Positions 1-8,583 are shown, counted from the first letter of the stretch. The stretch is DNA of 64,000 nucleotides from an uncultured Acinetobacter sp. (GCF_947493735.1 NZ_CANLSL010000009.1:24102-88101), one strand, 5' to 3'. Notes: generated by a model from the letters alone, not told the origin. Translations and numbers: made by a program.

Positions 1-170
1 CAGACTAGACCACGTGCATGGGTGATCATAAAGTTGATATCTTCAGGACGCACATGCGTCGCTGCGATGATCAAATCACCTTCATTTTCACGATCTTCGT
101 CATCCATCAGAATGACCATTTTGCCTTCACGAATGTCGGCAACCAGTTCTTCAATGCGACTTAATTGCAT
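1..170 (-). CDS. ribB: 3,4-dihydroxy-2-butanone-4-phosphate synthase, 5' part only
   Basis: This is the first 56 or so codons of a gene that runs off the left edge on the minus strand, starting at ATG 170. The product makes 3,4-dihydroxy-2-butanone 4-phosphate from ribulose 5-phosphate in riboflavin synthesis. The visible residues include [16 protein letters not shown], the acidic loop that binds metal and substrate in RibB, and [12 protein letters not shown] after it. Whether a GTP cyclohydrolase II domain is fused at the C-terminus cannot be seen. I looked for an FMN riboswitch in the 216 bp upstream leader and did not find its conserved blocks. Confidence 0.93.
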   Translation of the reverse strand, partial: MQLSRIEELVADIREGKMVILMDDEDRENEGDLIIAATHVRPEDINFMITHARGLV

Positions 171-386
171 TACAGCTACACCTGTCTAGCGATGGGGATG
201 TTTAAAAACATTTGAATTTCAGCTCAAGCGAAATTCAATGTAACAAACAAAATAGAATAAATGCGTCATATTCTAACGGTTTTTGCAATAAATTGCTGTA
301 CTTTCGATGACTGCAAAAACCTGTGCGATTCAGAGATTTTGAATCATGATCATTTTTCAAATTTTCTTTGACAATCTCGACTCAAA

Positions 387-1682
387 TTAGCTTTGATCAG
401 CACGTGGTATGATGGATTCATCATGGGCATTGGCTTTAGGACCAAGCAAAATTTCTGCTCGCATCTTTTGTGCGGTTTGCGCACAGTCGTTGTTCATGCC
501 TTGCAGGAGCACCGCATCACGAGTCAGCGCATTGGACGGATTCGGCAGATTTAAAAATTCATAGCAATGACGAACATCTTTAAAGCTTGGACGAGTCAAA
601 TAAATCGCTGTTTCTTTGGCATGAAGATATTGCGCCAAACGAATCGCAGACTTATCAGCAGACAGTTGCATGCTTGGTAAAGCTTCTGCAATCGCACAGC
701 GAGTTTGTAAGATAAAACGCTTTTCATCTCGCATACGCTTATACACTGCTTCAAATATCAGCTGAAACACCACTGCCACTTGGATAATCGCTGCAATCGC
801 ATTCACTGCTTTTTTATTGACGCGAACTAATGCACCATCATCATAGAATGGCTGAATAATTTCTAAATCCGTTTCACTGAGTTGATAATGCTTTTGACAC
901 AGTGCAACGGTTTTATTTAAAAACACTTGTGACAAATTAAAATAAGATTGCGCTGTATGTTGATTGACCGTGCCTAAAAGTTGTTTTGGATCATAATGTT
1001 GCACGCTAAGGTAAATATGTTCTGAATCTTGTGTGGTTTGCAAAGGATCTTTGACGTTTAACTCAGCATGAGGACGTTGATAAAGCTGCTGTGCTTTGGC
1101 AATGGCAAGACTCGCTTGATGCTTTTCATGTTCCACAGCGTCTGCAAGACGTTGAATCTCATGCTTTAATAAGGCTTCACGTTTCATTTTACTTAAAAAC
1201 TCAGAACGTGTTGGGCGAGCAATGGTGCGGTAACCAATCCATAAGCCAAAATGTAAAAGCAGTGAAATCAGTAGCGGTAACCATTGATTGCGAAGTAACT
1301 CACCAATGCTTGGCTTAATTAAAGTCACTTCGATGCGTCCAACTTTTTGCTCATTGACCATCGCATCACGGACAAAGACATCACCTTGACGGGTTTTATT
1401 TACACCTGCGGTCGCCAAGACTCGATCGTCATGATCAAGCACACGCAATGAGGCGATACTTGGATTGGTCGCATAGCGAGAAGTGAGCAGAGCCAACGCC
1501 ACGGTATTTGGCGGCGCAAGCTCACTCATGCTGTCGGCAACCAACTGACGAGTCAATAGCTCGCCTTGGATTGCACGATTATCCTTTAAAAAATAATTGG
1601 TTGCGACCACGATAAGAATACCGTGCAAAACAAAACTCAGGATCAGTAGGCTTGCAAAAAGCCCTTGTCGAGGTGCATTCAA
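387..1682 (-). CDS. SMP_2/AhpA-like inner-membrane protein
   Basis: A 431-residue membrane protein. Hydrophobic segments at about residues 9-29 and 134-154 bracket a periplasmic region of about 100 residues, and the rest is a long cytoplasmic part. That layout, and its position divergent from serB, match the SMP_2 family (E. coli Smp/YtjB, pseudomonad AhpA), whose genes also lie back to back with serB. Smp is about half this length, so the C-terminal 250 residues are extra. The function of the family is poorly known. The start is a TTG at 1682 with GGAAG seven bases upstream; an ATG two bases further in is out of frame. The family call is inferred from topology and synteny. Confidence 0.6.
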   Translation of the reverse strand: MNAPRQGLFASLLILSFVLHGILIVVATNYFLKDNRAIQGELLTRQLVADSMSELAPPNTVALALLTSRYATNPSIASLRVLDHDDRVLATAGVNKTRQGDVFVRDAMVNEQKVGRIEVTLIKPSIGELLRNQWLPLLISLLLHFGLWIGYRTIARPTRSEFLSKMKREALLKHEIQRLADAVEHEKHQASLAIAKAQQLYQRPHAELNVKDPLQTTQDSEHIYLSVQHYDPKQLLGTVNQHTAQSYFNLSQVFLNKTVALCQKHYQLSETDLEIIQPFYDDGALVRVNKKAVNAIAAIIQVAVVFQLIFEAVYKRMRDEKRFILQTRCAIAEALPSMQLSADKSAIRLAQYLHAKETAIYLTRPSFKDVRHCYEFLNLPNPSNALTRDAVLLQGMNNDCAQTAQKMRAEILLGPKANAHDESIIPRADQS

Positions 1683-1763
1683 GTTAAAACTTCCAAAGCA
1701 ATTCGTTGCAATTTAGATTATCATTCTAGCCAGTCTTAGATTAGCCCCATTTAGCAAAAGCAC

Positions 1764-2996
1764 ATGCAAGAAATCATTCTTATATCCTTTTTAGGATCAG
1801 ACCAACCTAATCAGTTTACCCGACTTATGCAAGTGTTGTCTGTACATCGTTTGCAGATTCTTGATGTAGGGCAAGCGGTTATTCATAACCAATTGACCTT
1901 AGGCATCGTGGTCAGCTCAGATGATCAGACCGCAACAGCTTTGGCAATGCGTGAAATTTTAATTCTCGCTCAAGATATAGGCTTAACTGTTCGTTTTAAA
2001 CCGATCTCTGCCAATGAATATCAACAGTGGGTTGCCGAAGGCGGTCGCACCAAATATATCGTGACTGCACTAGCACCAGAGTTAACCGCATCGCATCTGC
2101 AATCAGTGACCAAAATTGTATCAGATCAAGGCTTTAATATCGAAACGGTGACACGCCTATCAGGTCGATTAGAACTTGAAGCGAATAATACGGAACAGCA
2201 ATCTCATGAAAATGTTGCCTGTATTCAATTTGGTTTAAGCGGTCAAATGCTGGATGCGCAAGCGATGCGCTCGGCGTGTATGCTGATGAGTGCACAGCAC
2301 AATATGGATATTGCGGTACAGGAGGACAATGTGTACCGTCGTAACCGTCGCTTAGTGTGCTTTGATATGGATTCGACCTTGATCACTCAGGAAGTGATTG
2401 ATGAGTTGGCACTTGAAGCAGGTGTTGGTGAACAAGTTGCAGAGATTACTGAACGTGCTATGCAAGGTGAACTCGATTTTCAGCAAAGCTTCCGTGCTCG
2501 TGTGGCATTGCTCAAAGGTTTAGATGCCAGTGTATTACCTCAAATCGCTGAGCGCCTGACCATTACTGATGGTGCAGAACGCCTAATTTCTACCTTAAAA
2601 TCATTGGGCTATAAAACAGCAATTTTGTCTGGTGGTTTCCAATATTTTGCAGAATATTTACAACAAAAGCTTGGCATTGATGAAGTCCACGCCAATATTC
2701 TTGATGTAGAAAATGGTGTCGTTACAGGTGTCGTCAAAGGCGATATCGTTGATGGTGCGCGTAAGGCATTATTACTGCAACAACTCTCTGAAAAGTTCGG
2801 CATTTCAACGGAACAAGTGATTGCTGTAGGTGATGGTGCCAATGATTTACCGATGCTTTCACTTGCAGGTTTGGGCGTGGCATTTCGTGCAAAACCATTG
2901 GTGCGTGAAAATGCAAATCAAGCGATTTCTAGCGTTGGATTGGATGGAATTCTCTATCTTTTGGGCTTACATGACAAAGATTTGTACCGTGCCTAA
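1764..2996 (+). CDS. serB: Phosphoserine phosphatase
   Basis: A 410-residue cytoplasmic enzyme that removes phosphate from O-phospho-L-serine in the last step of serine synthesis. The N-terminal 180 residues look like the two ACT-type regulatory domains of the long SerB form found in pseudomonads and Acinetobacter. The HAD phosphatase domain follows, with motif I FDMDSTLI at about residues 200-207 (nucleophile Asp, then acid/base Asp), a Ser in LSGGFQ near 292, and motif IV GDGANDLPM near 356. All catalytic residues are present. The divergent neighbour is the SMP_2-type gene, with 81 bp between the two starts. Confidence 0.96.
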   Translation: MQEIILISFLGSDQPNQFTRLMQVLSVHRLQILDVGQAVIHNQLTLGIVVSSDDQTATALAMREILILAQDIGLTVRFKPISANEYQQWVAEGGRTKYIVTALAPELTASHLQSVTKIVSDQGFNIETVTRLSGRLELEANNTEQQSHENVACIQFGLSGQMLDAQAMRSACMLMSAQHNMDIAVQEDNVYRRNRRLVCFDMDSTLITQEVIDELALEAGVGEQVAEITERAMQGELDFQQSFRARVALLKGLDASVLPQIAERLTITDGAERLISTLKSLGYKTAILSGGFQYFAEYLQQKLGIDEVHANILDVENGVVTGVVKGDIVDGARKALLLQQLSEKFGISTEQVIAVGDGANDLPMLSLAGLGVAFRAKPLVRENANQAISSVGLDGILYLLGLHDKDLYRA

Positions 2997-3008
2997 AAAT
3001 CTTATAAC

Positions 3009-3024
3009 CTACTATATGTTGTGT
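3009..3024. promoter_or_regulatory. NrdR-box-like site 1 (weaker)
   Basis: The 16-mer matches the NrdR consensus ACACWATATATWGTGT at 13 of 16 positions. It starts 13 bp after the serB stop. Bases 3011-3025 are the exact reverse complement of 3197-3211, which overlaps the second site. The match is seen directly; binding by NrdR is inferred. Confidence 0.35.
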
Positions 3025-3097
3025 GTGGAGTTTATAAAACAAGCTCTGCACATCTGATGTAGCACTTTTGTAATTACAATGTGATTTAAATAAAATA

Positions 3098-3126
3098 TTG
3101 ATAAAAAACAATAAATTAAATATGAC
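3098..3126 (+). promoter_or_regulatory. Putative sigma-70 promoter between the two NrdR-like sites
   Basis: TTGATA at 3098-3103 and TATGAC at 3121-3126 are separated by exactly 17 bp. The -10 box is also the left half of a palindrome, TATGACAATCTTGTCATA (3121-3138). A transcript from here would have a leader of about 300 nt before the gene at 3441. Confidence 0.4.
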
Positions 3127-3197
3127 AATCTTGTCATAAAAAAAAAGTTAAATAGGCGATAAGTGGCGATAAAGCCTACAAGCGATCTGAAAAACCC

Positions 3198-3213
3198 ACA
3201 CAACATATAGTGT
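3198..3213. promoter_or_regulatory. NrdR-box-like site 2 (strong)
   Basis: ACACAACATATAGTGT matches the NrdR consensus ACACWATATATWGTGT at 15 of 16 positions. It lies downstream of the predicted promoter at 3098-3126, while site 1 lies upstream of it. NrdR normally represses ribonucleotide reductase genes from paired boxes about 31 bp apart. Here the boxes are about 190 bp apart and no nrd gene is in view. Confidence 0.45.
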
Positions 3214-3329
3214 TTGCTAGGGTTGGCTAAAAACGATCAAGTGACGAGAGAACATACAGCGACATTTTGTGTCGTACAACTGAGTTTTAGGGCTTTTTTT
3301 CTAAATAAAAACTTGCATAATCAATCTAA

Positions 3330-3347
3330 GCACAAAAAGGTTTGTGC
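3330..3347 (+). other. Hairpin in the leader of the small membrane protein gene
   Basis: GCACAAA (3330-3336) and TTTGTGC (3341-3347) form a perfect 7-bp stem with loop AAGG. It lies about 95 bp before the start of the next gene. A T-rich stretch at 3294-3301 lies just upstream. Its role is unknown. Confidence 0.4.
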
Positions 3348-3440
3348 ATAAAAAATGATCTGTGTGTCAGTGCGAAGATTGCCAAGATAAAACAAAGGCA
3401 GGCGTGCAGAGCGTGGGATCTATTTTGTAGGAGAGTTTTA

Positions 3441-3752
3441 ATGTTTACATTAAATTTAGCCACAATCATCGGGGGATCATTGGTTGGCTTGGCTGTATTA
3501 CTCATCGCATTTTCACAGTACCGTCATTGGTTGGTGTTTATGTGTGCAGGGATGGTGTTCTGGGGTGGACTTGAACTATTACGTGCTGGTATTCAAAGCG
3601 TAGTAGATATGCCACTTCTATATGGTTATGTGAGTGCGATGATGGTGTGCTTATTTGCTTTTACCATAGCCATTGCATTGAATGACCGTCGCTTGGCACG
3701 ACAAGACACCAAAGTCAAATATATTGAGCATACGCCAGTATACGACGACTAA
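3441..3752 (+). CDS. Small inner-membrane protein, function unknown
   Basis: A 103-residue protein with three likely membrane helices (about residues 5-25, 30-50 and 58-80) and a short charged C-terminal tail ending HTPVYDD. The start is set by TAGGAGAG about seven bases before ATG 3441; the frame stays open upstream, but no ribosome site supports an earlier start. I do not recognise the family. It follows serB after a 444-bp gap that holds two NrdR-like sites, a candidate promoter and a hairpin, so it probably has its own regulated transcript. Confidence 0.7.
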   Translation: MFTLNLATIIGGSLVGLAVLLIAFSQYRHWLVFMCAGMVFWGGLELLRAGIQSVVDMPLLYGYVSAMMVCLFAFTIAIALNDRRLARQDTKVKYIEHTPVYDD

Positions 3753-3767
3753 GCCCACCATATTGTC

Positions 3768-3793
3768 TGCGCAAATGCGAGTCCATTTGCGCA
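3768..3793. terminator. Perfect 10-bp hairpin after the small membrane protein gene
   Basis: TGCGCAAATG and CATTTGCGCA form a perfect stem with loop CGAGTC, 15 bp after the stop at 3752. There is no T-run directly after it, so it may act as a transcript 3' end stabiliser rather than a classic terminator. Confidence 0.45.
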
Positions 3794-3958
3794 TGAAGGT
3801 GTTATTTGCTTTACCATCTGCACTCAATTCCCTTCATTTTATATTTATTCGTATTGACTAAAACGCAACAACGATAATCTCGAAAAGTCATCTATTTTTT
3901 GCATTGAATATGCTAGCATCAACACAACTTAAAATATGTCGTAAAAAAGATTAGGAAC

Positions 3959-4444
3959 ATGTCTATGAAATTGTCATCTTTACCTGTAATTAAACTCCCT
4001 GTGGTTGATGTCACCACTGATCCACTTGATTTGCTGATCACTGGTCTTGTACTTCGTATGAAACAATTGGCTCGTACAAGCCCACAGTTTATTGAATTGA
4101 TTTATGATCGAAGTTTCCGTATTGAGATCGGTACAGCTCAAGGCGTTGCTCGTCAGATCATTATTGATCAAGGCAAAGTATCGACTGCTTCGAATTCGAC
4201 GCAATCAGCAGATTTTAAAATCCAATTTGTAGATAGTGAATATGCAGTAAAAACCTTGATGAAAGGTGATCCAAGCGCATTTATGACAGGTATGCAATCT
4301 GGCAACATCAAAATGGAAGGTGATTTTTCATTATTGGTATGGTTTAACCAAGTGGCAAAATTGGTTGTGCCAAAGATTCCGAAGCCTGTAAAACAACGTA
4401 TTAAGCAAGCACGTCAATTTTTAAAAGATAAAACTGGACGTTAA
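3959..4444 (+). CDS. SCP2 sterol-binding-fold protein
   Basis: A 161-residue cytoplasmic protein of the SCP2 lipid-binding fold. The family signature is visible in the middle and end: repeated beta-strand patches (FRIEIGTAQG, ADFKIQFVDSEYAVKTLMKGDPSAFMTGMQSGNIKMEGDFS) where the GDP/MQSGNIKMEGD block is typical of the SCP2 groove. Members bind fatty acyl or isoprenoid lipids; in many bacteria one (UbiJ) supports ubiquinone synthesis, but this copy is not next to ubiE/ubiB so I do not call it UbiJ. AGGAAC precedes ATG 3959; a second in-frame ATG lies six bases on. Confidence 0.8.
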   Translation: MSMKLSSLPVIKLPVVDVTTDPLDLLITGLVLRMKQLARTSPQFIELIYDRSFRIEIGTAQGVARQIIIDQGKVSTASNSTQSADFKIQFVDSEYAVKTLMKGDPSAFMTGMQSGNIKMEGDFSLLVWFNQVAKLVVPKIPKPVKQRIKQARQFLKDKTGR

Positions 4445-4453
4445 ATCCTTCAA

Positions 4454-4482
4454 AATCCTCCTTTATTAAGGGGGATTTTTTT
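4454..4482 (+). terminator. Rho-independent terminator
   Basis: AATCCTCCTT and AAGGGGGATT form a 10-bp stem with one wobble pair and loop TATT, followed by a run of T. It is 10 bp after the SCP2 gene, and dtd converges from the other side. Confidence 0.85.
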
Positions 4483-4503
4483 ATCCTGCAATTTGTCGAG
4501 GTT

Positions 4504-4944
4504 TTATTCAATTTCTAGCATAAAGCTAACAGGACCATCATTAATCAGATGAACCTGCATATCTGCGCCAAAAATACCTGAAGCAACATGCCCATATTGG
4601 CTACGCAGATAGCCTAATAAGTCATTATATAACGCTTTCGCTTCCACAGGTGGCATTGCTGGTGCAAAGTCTGGACGCAGTCCTTTTTGGGTATTAGCGT
4701 ATAATGTAAATTGTGAAATGAGCAAAACGCCACCATTCGCTTGGGCGACATTCCAACCCATTTTGCCATTTTCATCATCGAAGACACGATATTTCAAGAC
4801 TTTATCAATGAGCTTTTTGCCTTTGTCTAAAGTGTCTTCGCGTCCAATACCAAGTAGCACCACTAAGCCTTGATCAATCTGACCAACGATTTTGTTATCG
4901 ACGCAGACATGTGCAGACTTGGAACGCTGAATAAATGCACGCAA
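4504..4944 (-). CDS. dtd: D-aminoacyl-tRNA deacylase
   Basis: A 146-residue enzyme that hydrolyses D-aminoacyl-tRNAs, keeping D-amino acids out of protein. The motifs are clear: LISQFTLYANTQKGLRPDF (the SQxT loop) and the GPVSFMLEIE end holding the Gly-Pro motif. An ATG at 5007 would add 21 non-homologous residues, so I prefer TTG 4944: it gives LRAFIQRSKSA, the usual Dtd N-terminus, and the normal length of about 145 residues. Its ribosome site (TGAGG) is in the 3' arm of a terminator-like hairpin at 4952-4974, so translation may depend on whether that hairpin is folded. Confidence 0.92.
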   Translation of the reverse strand: MRAFIQRSKSAHVCVDNKIVGQIDQGLVVLLGIGREDTLDKGKKLIDKVLKYRVFDDENGKMGWNVAQANGGVLLISQFTLYANTQKGLRPDFAPAMPPVEAKALYNDLLGYLRSQYGHVASGIFGADMQVHLINDGPVSFMLEIE

Positions 4945-4951
4945 AATAAAA

Positions 4952-4974
4952 CGCCTCAATGAATGATTGAGGCG
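4952..4974 (-). terminator. Terminator-like hairpin holding the dtd ribosome site
   Basis: Read on the minus strand, CGCCTCAAT and ATTGAGGCG form a perfect 9-bp stem with loop CATTC, then TTTTATTTTG. It ends the gene at 5025-5582. The last TTG of the T-rich tail is the probable dtd start, and GAGG in the 3' arm is placed right for its Shine-Dalgarno. Confidence 0.75.
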
Positions 4975-5024
4975 AATTGTAAGATGCTCGGTACTGATCT
5001 GCAACAAGGCAGACCATTCAGACT

Positions 5025-5582
5025 TTAAGAAGCCAATTTAGACTCGACTTCTGTACGCAGGTGATTATAACGATTGATATAGTTCTGCTGCATACTCTTA
5101 TAGCGATCTAGTCGGCTATTCACAGCATTTGGATTATCCACCAAAGCTACGATTTGCATGGTGCTATAGTTCAGTTGCATCACTGCATTACGTAGTCTAG
5201 CCACTTCTGGCGTGTGCACATGCAATTGTTTAAATTGCTGATTTTGACTATCTAAAGTGCCTGCAAGATCACGTAGTTCTTGACGGACTTTGCTGTTGGT
5301 GGTTTGCTTGCTTGATGCAAGATCAAGCTGATCATCCAACTGCATAAATAAAGAGTTTTGCTGTGTACGAATCTGATCAAAGGCTTTTAAGTCTTCAATC
5401 AACTTCGCTTGGTAAGCTTCATCTGGACGTTCTTCTTGCGTCATGCCTGTCAATTGCTCAAGCGTGTCTTTACAACCTACTTGCGTCAGTGCAATGGCAA
5501 AAATACATGCTGTCATGACAGTTTTTGACGCCTTACCCCTAAGTGCGTCGCGCAACGTATTCAATACGGGAAATATTTGCAT
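5025..5582 (-). CDS. Exported or lipoprotein-like helical protein, function unknown
   Basis: A 185-residue protein with a hydrophobic segment at about residues 24-37 ending in TQVGC, a weak lipobox (Gln at -3 is unusual). The remainder is predicted helical and Gln/Leu-rich with no Cys, which suggests a periplasmic coiled-coil bundle. A positively charged stretch of about 20 residues precedes the hydrophobic core. ATG 5582 is chosen because AAGGGA sits six bases upstream; an earlier ATG at 5600 has none. I do not recognise the family. The terminator-like hairpin and dtd lie just downstream. Confidence 0.6.
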   Translation of the reverse strand: MQIFPVLNTLRDALRGKASKTVMTACIFAIALTQVGCKDTLEQLTGMTQEERPDEAYQAKLIEDLKAFDQIRTQQNSLFMQLDDQLDLASSKQTTNSKVRQELRDLAGTLDSQNQQFKQLHVHTPEVARLRNAVMQLNYSTMQIVALVDNPNAVNSRLDRYKSMQQNYINRYNHLRTEVESKLAS

Positions 5583-5684
5583 TGTTGTTCCCTTTCTCAA
5601 AGTTTTGTTAGTTTATCATCAAAATTACCGAAGCTTTTATACACAATGCTTAAATATTAATCAAGTATTATATACAAATGTACA

Positions 5685-7043
5685 TCAAATTAGGCGATGG
5701 ATGGTTTTGCGCTTCCAGACAAATTGATAGTACAAGCCCTGAAAAATAAATAAAAAGACAAATGCCGTTGCATAGCCATACCAAATACCCTCAAGTCCCC
5801 ACCAACGACTAAATAGATAGGCGAGCGGTACTTCGATCAACAAAATACAAGCGACATTAATCATCATCGGTTGCACAACATGACCACTGGCTCGCATGAT
5901 CGCCACGAAGACCGCACTTGCACCAAAAAATAGAATCGACCACAACACGATAAAGAGCAATTGTTGACCGAGTTCAATGACATGCGGCTCAGTGATAAAT
6001 AACGCCATTAAATATTTCGACGCCAAATAGCCGATAAGAATTAATGAGCCAGTGAGTACAACATTCATTGCTAGAGCAGTGCGAGTAACTCGACCGACTG
6101 CATCCGAGTGATTTGATCCGATGGCTTGGGCGGCAAAGATTGATGCGGCGATGGAAATCGAAATCGCTGGGAATTGTACATAGTTTAAAACTTGATTGAC
6201 TGCACCATAAGCGGCAGTCGCTTCTGCGCCAAACCGATTGACCAAACCAATGATGACCAAGCCTGCCACGGAAGTCGTGACCATTTGAATACCAGTGGGC
6301 ACGCTGAGTCTGAGAATCATCTTACTCACCTGTGGATGATGGCGAATCTGTTTCAAAATTTCCATATCAACTTTGAGCGGATGATTTTTCACCTTCATAT
6401 AGATAAATAGAAAGAACAGTACCAAAAAATAACCAAGTATGGTGGCGATGGCTGGTGCAACGATACCCAATTGCGGAAAACCAAAATAGCCTTTGATCAG
6501 TGTTGGTGTGACGATCAGTCCGACGAAGCTGGTGAGCCCCAAAGCGATCATTGGTGTGATGCTATCACCGACGCCACGAATGATTGAGGTGTAGATAATA
6601 TATAGAAAAATCAATGGACTACCTGCAAGCATCCACTGCACGTAGGGTAAGGACATGTGCATGATCTCATCATCTGTACCCAATAATCGGAGCAATTCTT
6701 CGGCAAAATACACGCCGAAAATAGCAATAAGCGTGCCACCGATCAAGGTCATAAACAGCGTTGAGCCGATAATGCGCTTTAACTTGTCATGATCTTGCGC
6801 ACCCCAAGCTTGCCCGATTAATACGGTACAGCCCGCAGACAAACCAATAATAAATGCAAGTAACGTAAACAAAATCGGGAAAAATACCGCAACTGCAGCG
6901 ATCGCATCGACGCCCATCATCTGCCCGACGAAAACAGTATTAATCGTGCCTGATAAGCTTTGTAAAATATTGGTGGCGATCAGAGGCAGTAAAAAAAATA
7001 AAAATCGTTTCCAAAACGCTGACGAGGGTTGAGCAACTTCCAT
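5685..7043 (-). CDS. MATE-family multidrug exporter
   Basis: A 452-residue, 12-helix inner-membrane protein of the MATE (multi antimicrobial extrusion) family, built from two six-helix repeats. Visible family features are LFLLPLIATNILQSLSGTINTVFVGQMMG in helix 1, GLSAGCTVLIGQAWGAQD near residues 65-82, and the matching repeat SIAASIFAAQAIGSN near residue 300. These proteins export cationic drugs or other small molecules using Na+ or H+ gradients. The substrate cannot be told from sequence. It stands alone between unrelated genes. Confidence 0.9.
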   Translation of the reverse strand: MEVAQPSSAFWKRFLFFLLPLIATNILQSLSGTINTVFVGQMMGVDAIAAVAVFFPILFTLLAFIIGLSAGCTVLIGQAWGAQDHDKLKRIIGSTLFMTLIGGTLIAIFGVYFAEELLRLLGTDDEIMHMSLPYVQWMLAGSPLIFLYIIYTSIIRGVGDSITPMIALGLTSFVGLIVTPTLIKGYFGFPQLGIVAPAIATILGYFLVLFFLFIYMKVKNHPLKVDMEILKQIRHHPQVSKMILRLSVPTGIQMVTTSVAGLVIIGLVNRFGAEATAAYGAVNQVLNYVQFPAISISIAASIFAAQAIGSNHSDAVGRVTRTALAMNVVLTGSLILIGYLASKYLMALFITEPHVIELGQQLLFIVLWSILFFGASAVFVAIMRASGHVVQPMMINVACILLIEVPLAYLFSRWWGLEGIWYGYATAFVFLFIFQGLYYQFVWKRKTIHRLI

Positions 7044-7160
7044 GTGAAAATCTTATTTTGATAGTGCAATTTAAGCACTCATTCTACGCTGATTCGACGT
7101 GAAAACTAGCACGGATTTGTAGCTTGAAATACTCGGAATACTTCATATTAATGATTCAAA

Positions 7161-8171
7161 TTATTTTGAAGCAATGGATAAATGTTGTTTTCGCCATTGC
7201 TGTGGTGTGTGCTTCGTCCACAGTTTAAAAGCACGTTGAAAAGCACTTTGTTCGGAATAACCGAGTAACAGCGCTATCTCATGCAAACTCAAATGTGGAT
7301 CTTGCAAATATTTAAAAGCAAGCATTTGGCGAATGGCCTGTACACGCTCTTGAAAAGTGGTGTTTTGACTTTGCAAATGGCGCTGAAGTTGTCTGACGGA
7401 GGTGTGCAGTTGTACTGTAATATATTCAATATTGAGTTGTTGCTTTTGCAATTGTTTTAAAATCGCCTGTTGCAATCGCTCATCAAGCTGTGTGGTATGT
7501 GGTAATTCTTTGAGCAATGTCTGCGCTTGCGCAGTGAGTAAGTCTTGCAAGGTTTGATCGGCATGACGAATCGGCTTACTTAAGATATGACTTGGTAAAA
7601 CGATCTGCGCAGTGGGCTGTGAAAACAGCACAGGACAACCGAAATAGCGTTGATATATCATCACATCTTTTGGTGCGGCGTGCATGAAATCGACTTGGAT
7701 CAGCTCCACATCATCAATGTGCAGAAAATGCCGAAAAAACTGATACATAATCGCAATGGCAATCTCATTGGTGATTTGTGTGGTAAATACTTTGGGGACA
7801 TCCCAACCGATGATGAGATGATCTTGATCTTGCTTAAATATCAATGGACTACCGTCATAAATCAGACGATAAAAATCATGATAGCGTAATAAAGCCTCGC
7901 CAAGATGCTCACAACTTTGAGCTAAATAACCGAGTACGCCAAGATGTTTGAGCTCGACATATTTGGCAATTTCTAAGCCGAGCGCAGGTTGCTCGAGCTG
8001 TTGATTCAACTCATTAAGCAATTGATACCAAACATGATAATCAAAACGTGCGAGATTTTGTACCTGTAACAACTGTGCAGGTATTTTGACTTGATTGGCT
8101 TGGCAATATTTCAATAATAAATCGCCCAAACCACCATATACTGAGCCTTGATAGCTTGTAACCTCTTGCAT
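7161..8171 (-). CDS. AraC-family transcriptional regulator
   Basis: A 336-residue regulator. Residues 1-200 resemble the AraC-type arabinose-binding domain family found in OruR/ArgR-like and OLE-type regulators. Residues 230-330 carry the double helix-turn-helix, with the second helix in LSLHEIALLLGYSEQSAFQRAFKLWTKHTPQQWR. The ligand is unknown. It is divergent from the desaturase-like gene at 8584, with a MITE between them. If the MITE inserted recently, it would have separated the regulator from that neighbour's control region. Confidence 0.9.
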   Translation of the reverse strand: MQEVTSYQGSVYGGLGDLLLKYCQANQVKIPAQLLQVQNLARFDYHVWYQLLNELNQQLEQPALGLEIAKYVELKHLGVLGYLAQSCEHLGEALLRYHDFYRLIYDGSPLIFKQDQDHLIIGWDVPKVFTTQITNEIAIAIMYQFFRHFLHIDDVELIQVDFMHAAPKDVMIYQRYFGCPVLFSQPTAQIVLPSHILSKPIRHADQTLQDLLTAQAQTLLKELPHTTQLDERLQQAILKQLQKQQLNIEYITVQLHTSVRQLQRHLQSQNTTFQERVQAIRQMLAFKYLQDPHLSLHEIALLLGYSEQSAFQRAFKLWTKHTPQQWRKQHLSIASK

Positions 8172-8288
8172 CCTTGCACCATTTTTTAAATAAAGTGAGC
8201 AATAAAATGGTTATAAATCTTCTGTCGTAATTTGTCAATCAAACACAGATGAAGTGTCAATACGCTAGCTTTTCATCGCTCTACACTA

Positions 8289-8554
8289 GGGCCTGTTGAC
8301 GTTTCAGACATGCATTGTGTTATCAGCTAAAACTACAGAAACGAGGCATGAAACGAAGGGAATGGTCACTCCCTTGCCAAGTTTCATAACGAAGTTTATG
8401 GCAGTTTTAGCGATAACCCTTCGGGACTAGGATGTTTTTTGCCGCTACGTCGTTAGGAAAGAGTCATTTAGAATGACTAAATTTCCTCATTCCTGCCTAG
8501 TATCGTCTAAAAAACATCCATAGTCGCAAGCATCTGTGAAATGTCAACAGACCC
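8289..8554. mobile_element. MITE copy 1 (266 bp, TA-flanked)
   Basis: A non-coding element with imperfect 18-bp terminal inverted repeats (GGGCCTGTTGACGTTTCA and the complement of TGAAATGTCAACAGACCC, 16 of 18 matching) flanked by TA on both sides (8287-8288 and 8555-8556). A second copy with the same order of blocks is at 52994-53260. Both share internal hairpin AGTCATTTAGAATGACT (here 8462-8478) and a nested inverted repeat around it. It ends 29 bp before the start codon of the next gene. No transposase is encoded, so movement would need a source in trans. Confidence 0.88.
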
Positions 8555-8583
8555 TAAATATACAAAATAAACAGGTGATTTTT

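Noticed and set aside
171..386. Possible FMN riboswitch in the ribB leader
   Set aside because: The conserved blocks of the FMN aptamer are not present on the minus strand in this gap.
3121..3138. TATGACAATCTTGTCATA as a terminator
   Set aside because: The dyad is followed by A, not T, on the plus strand; it is better explained as an operator or promoter element.
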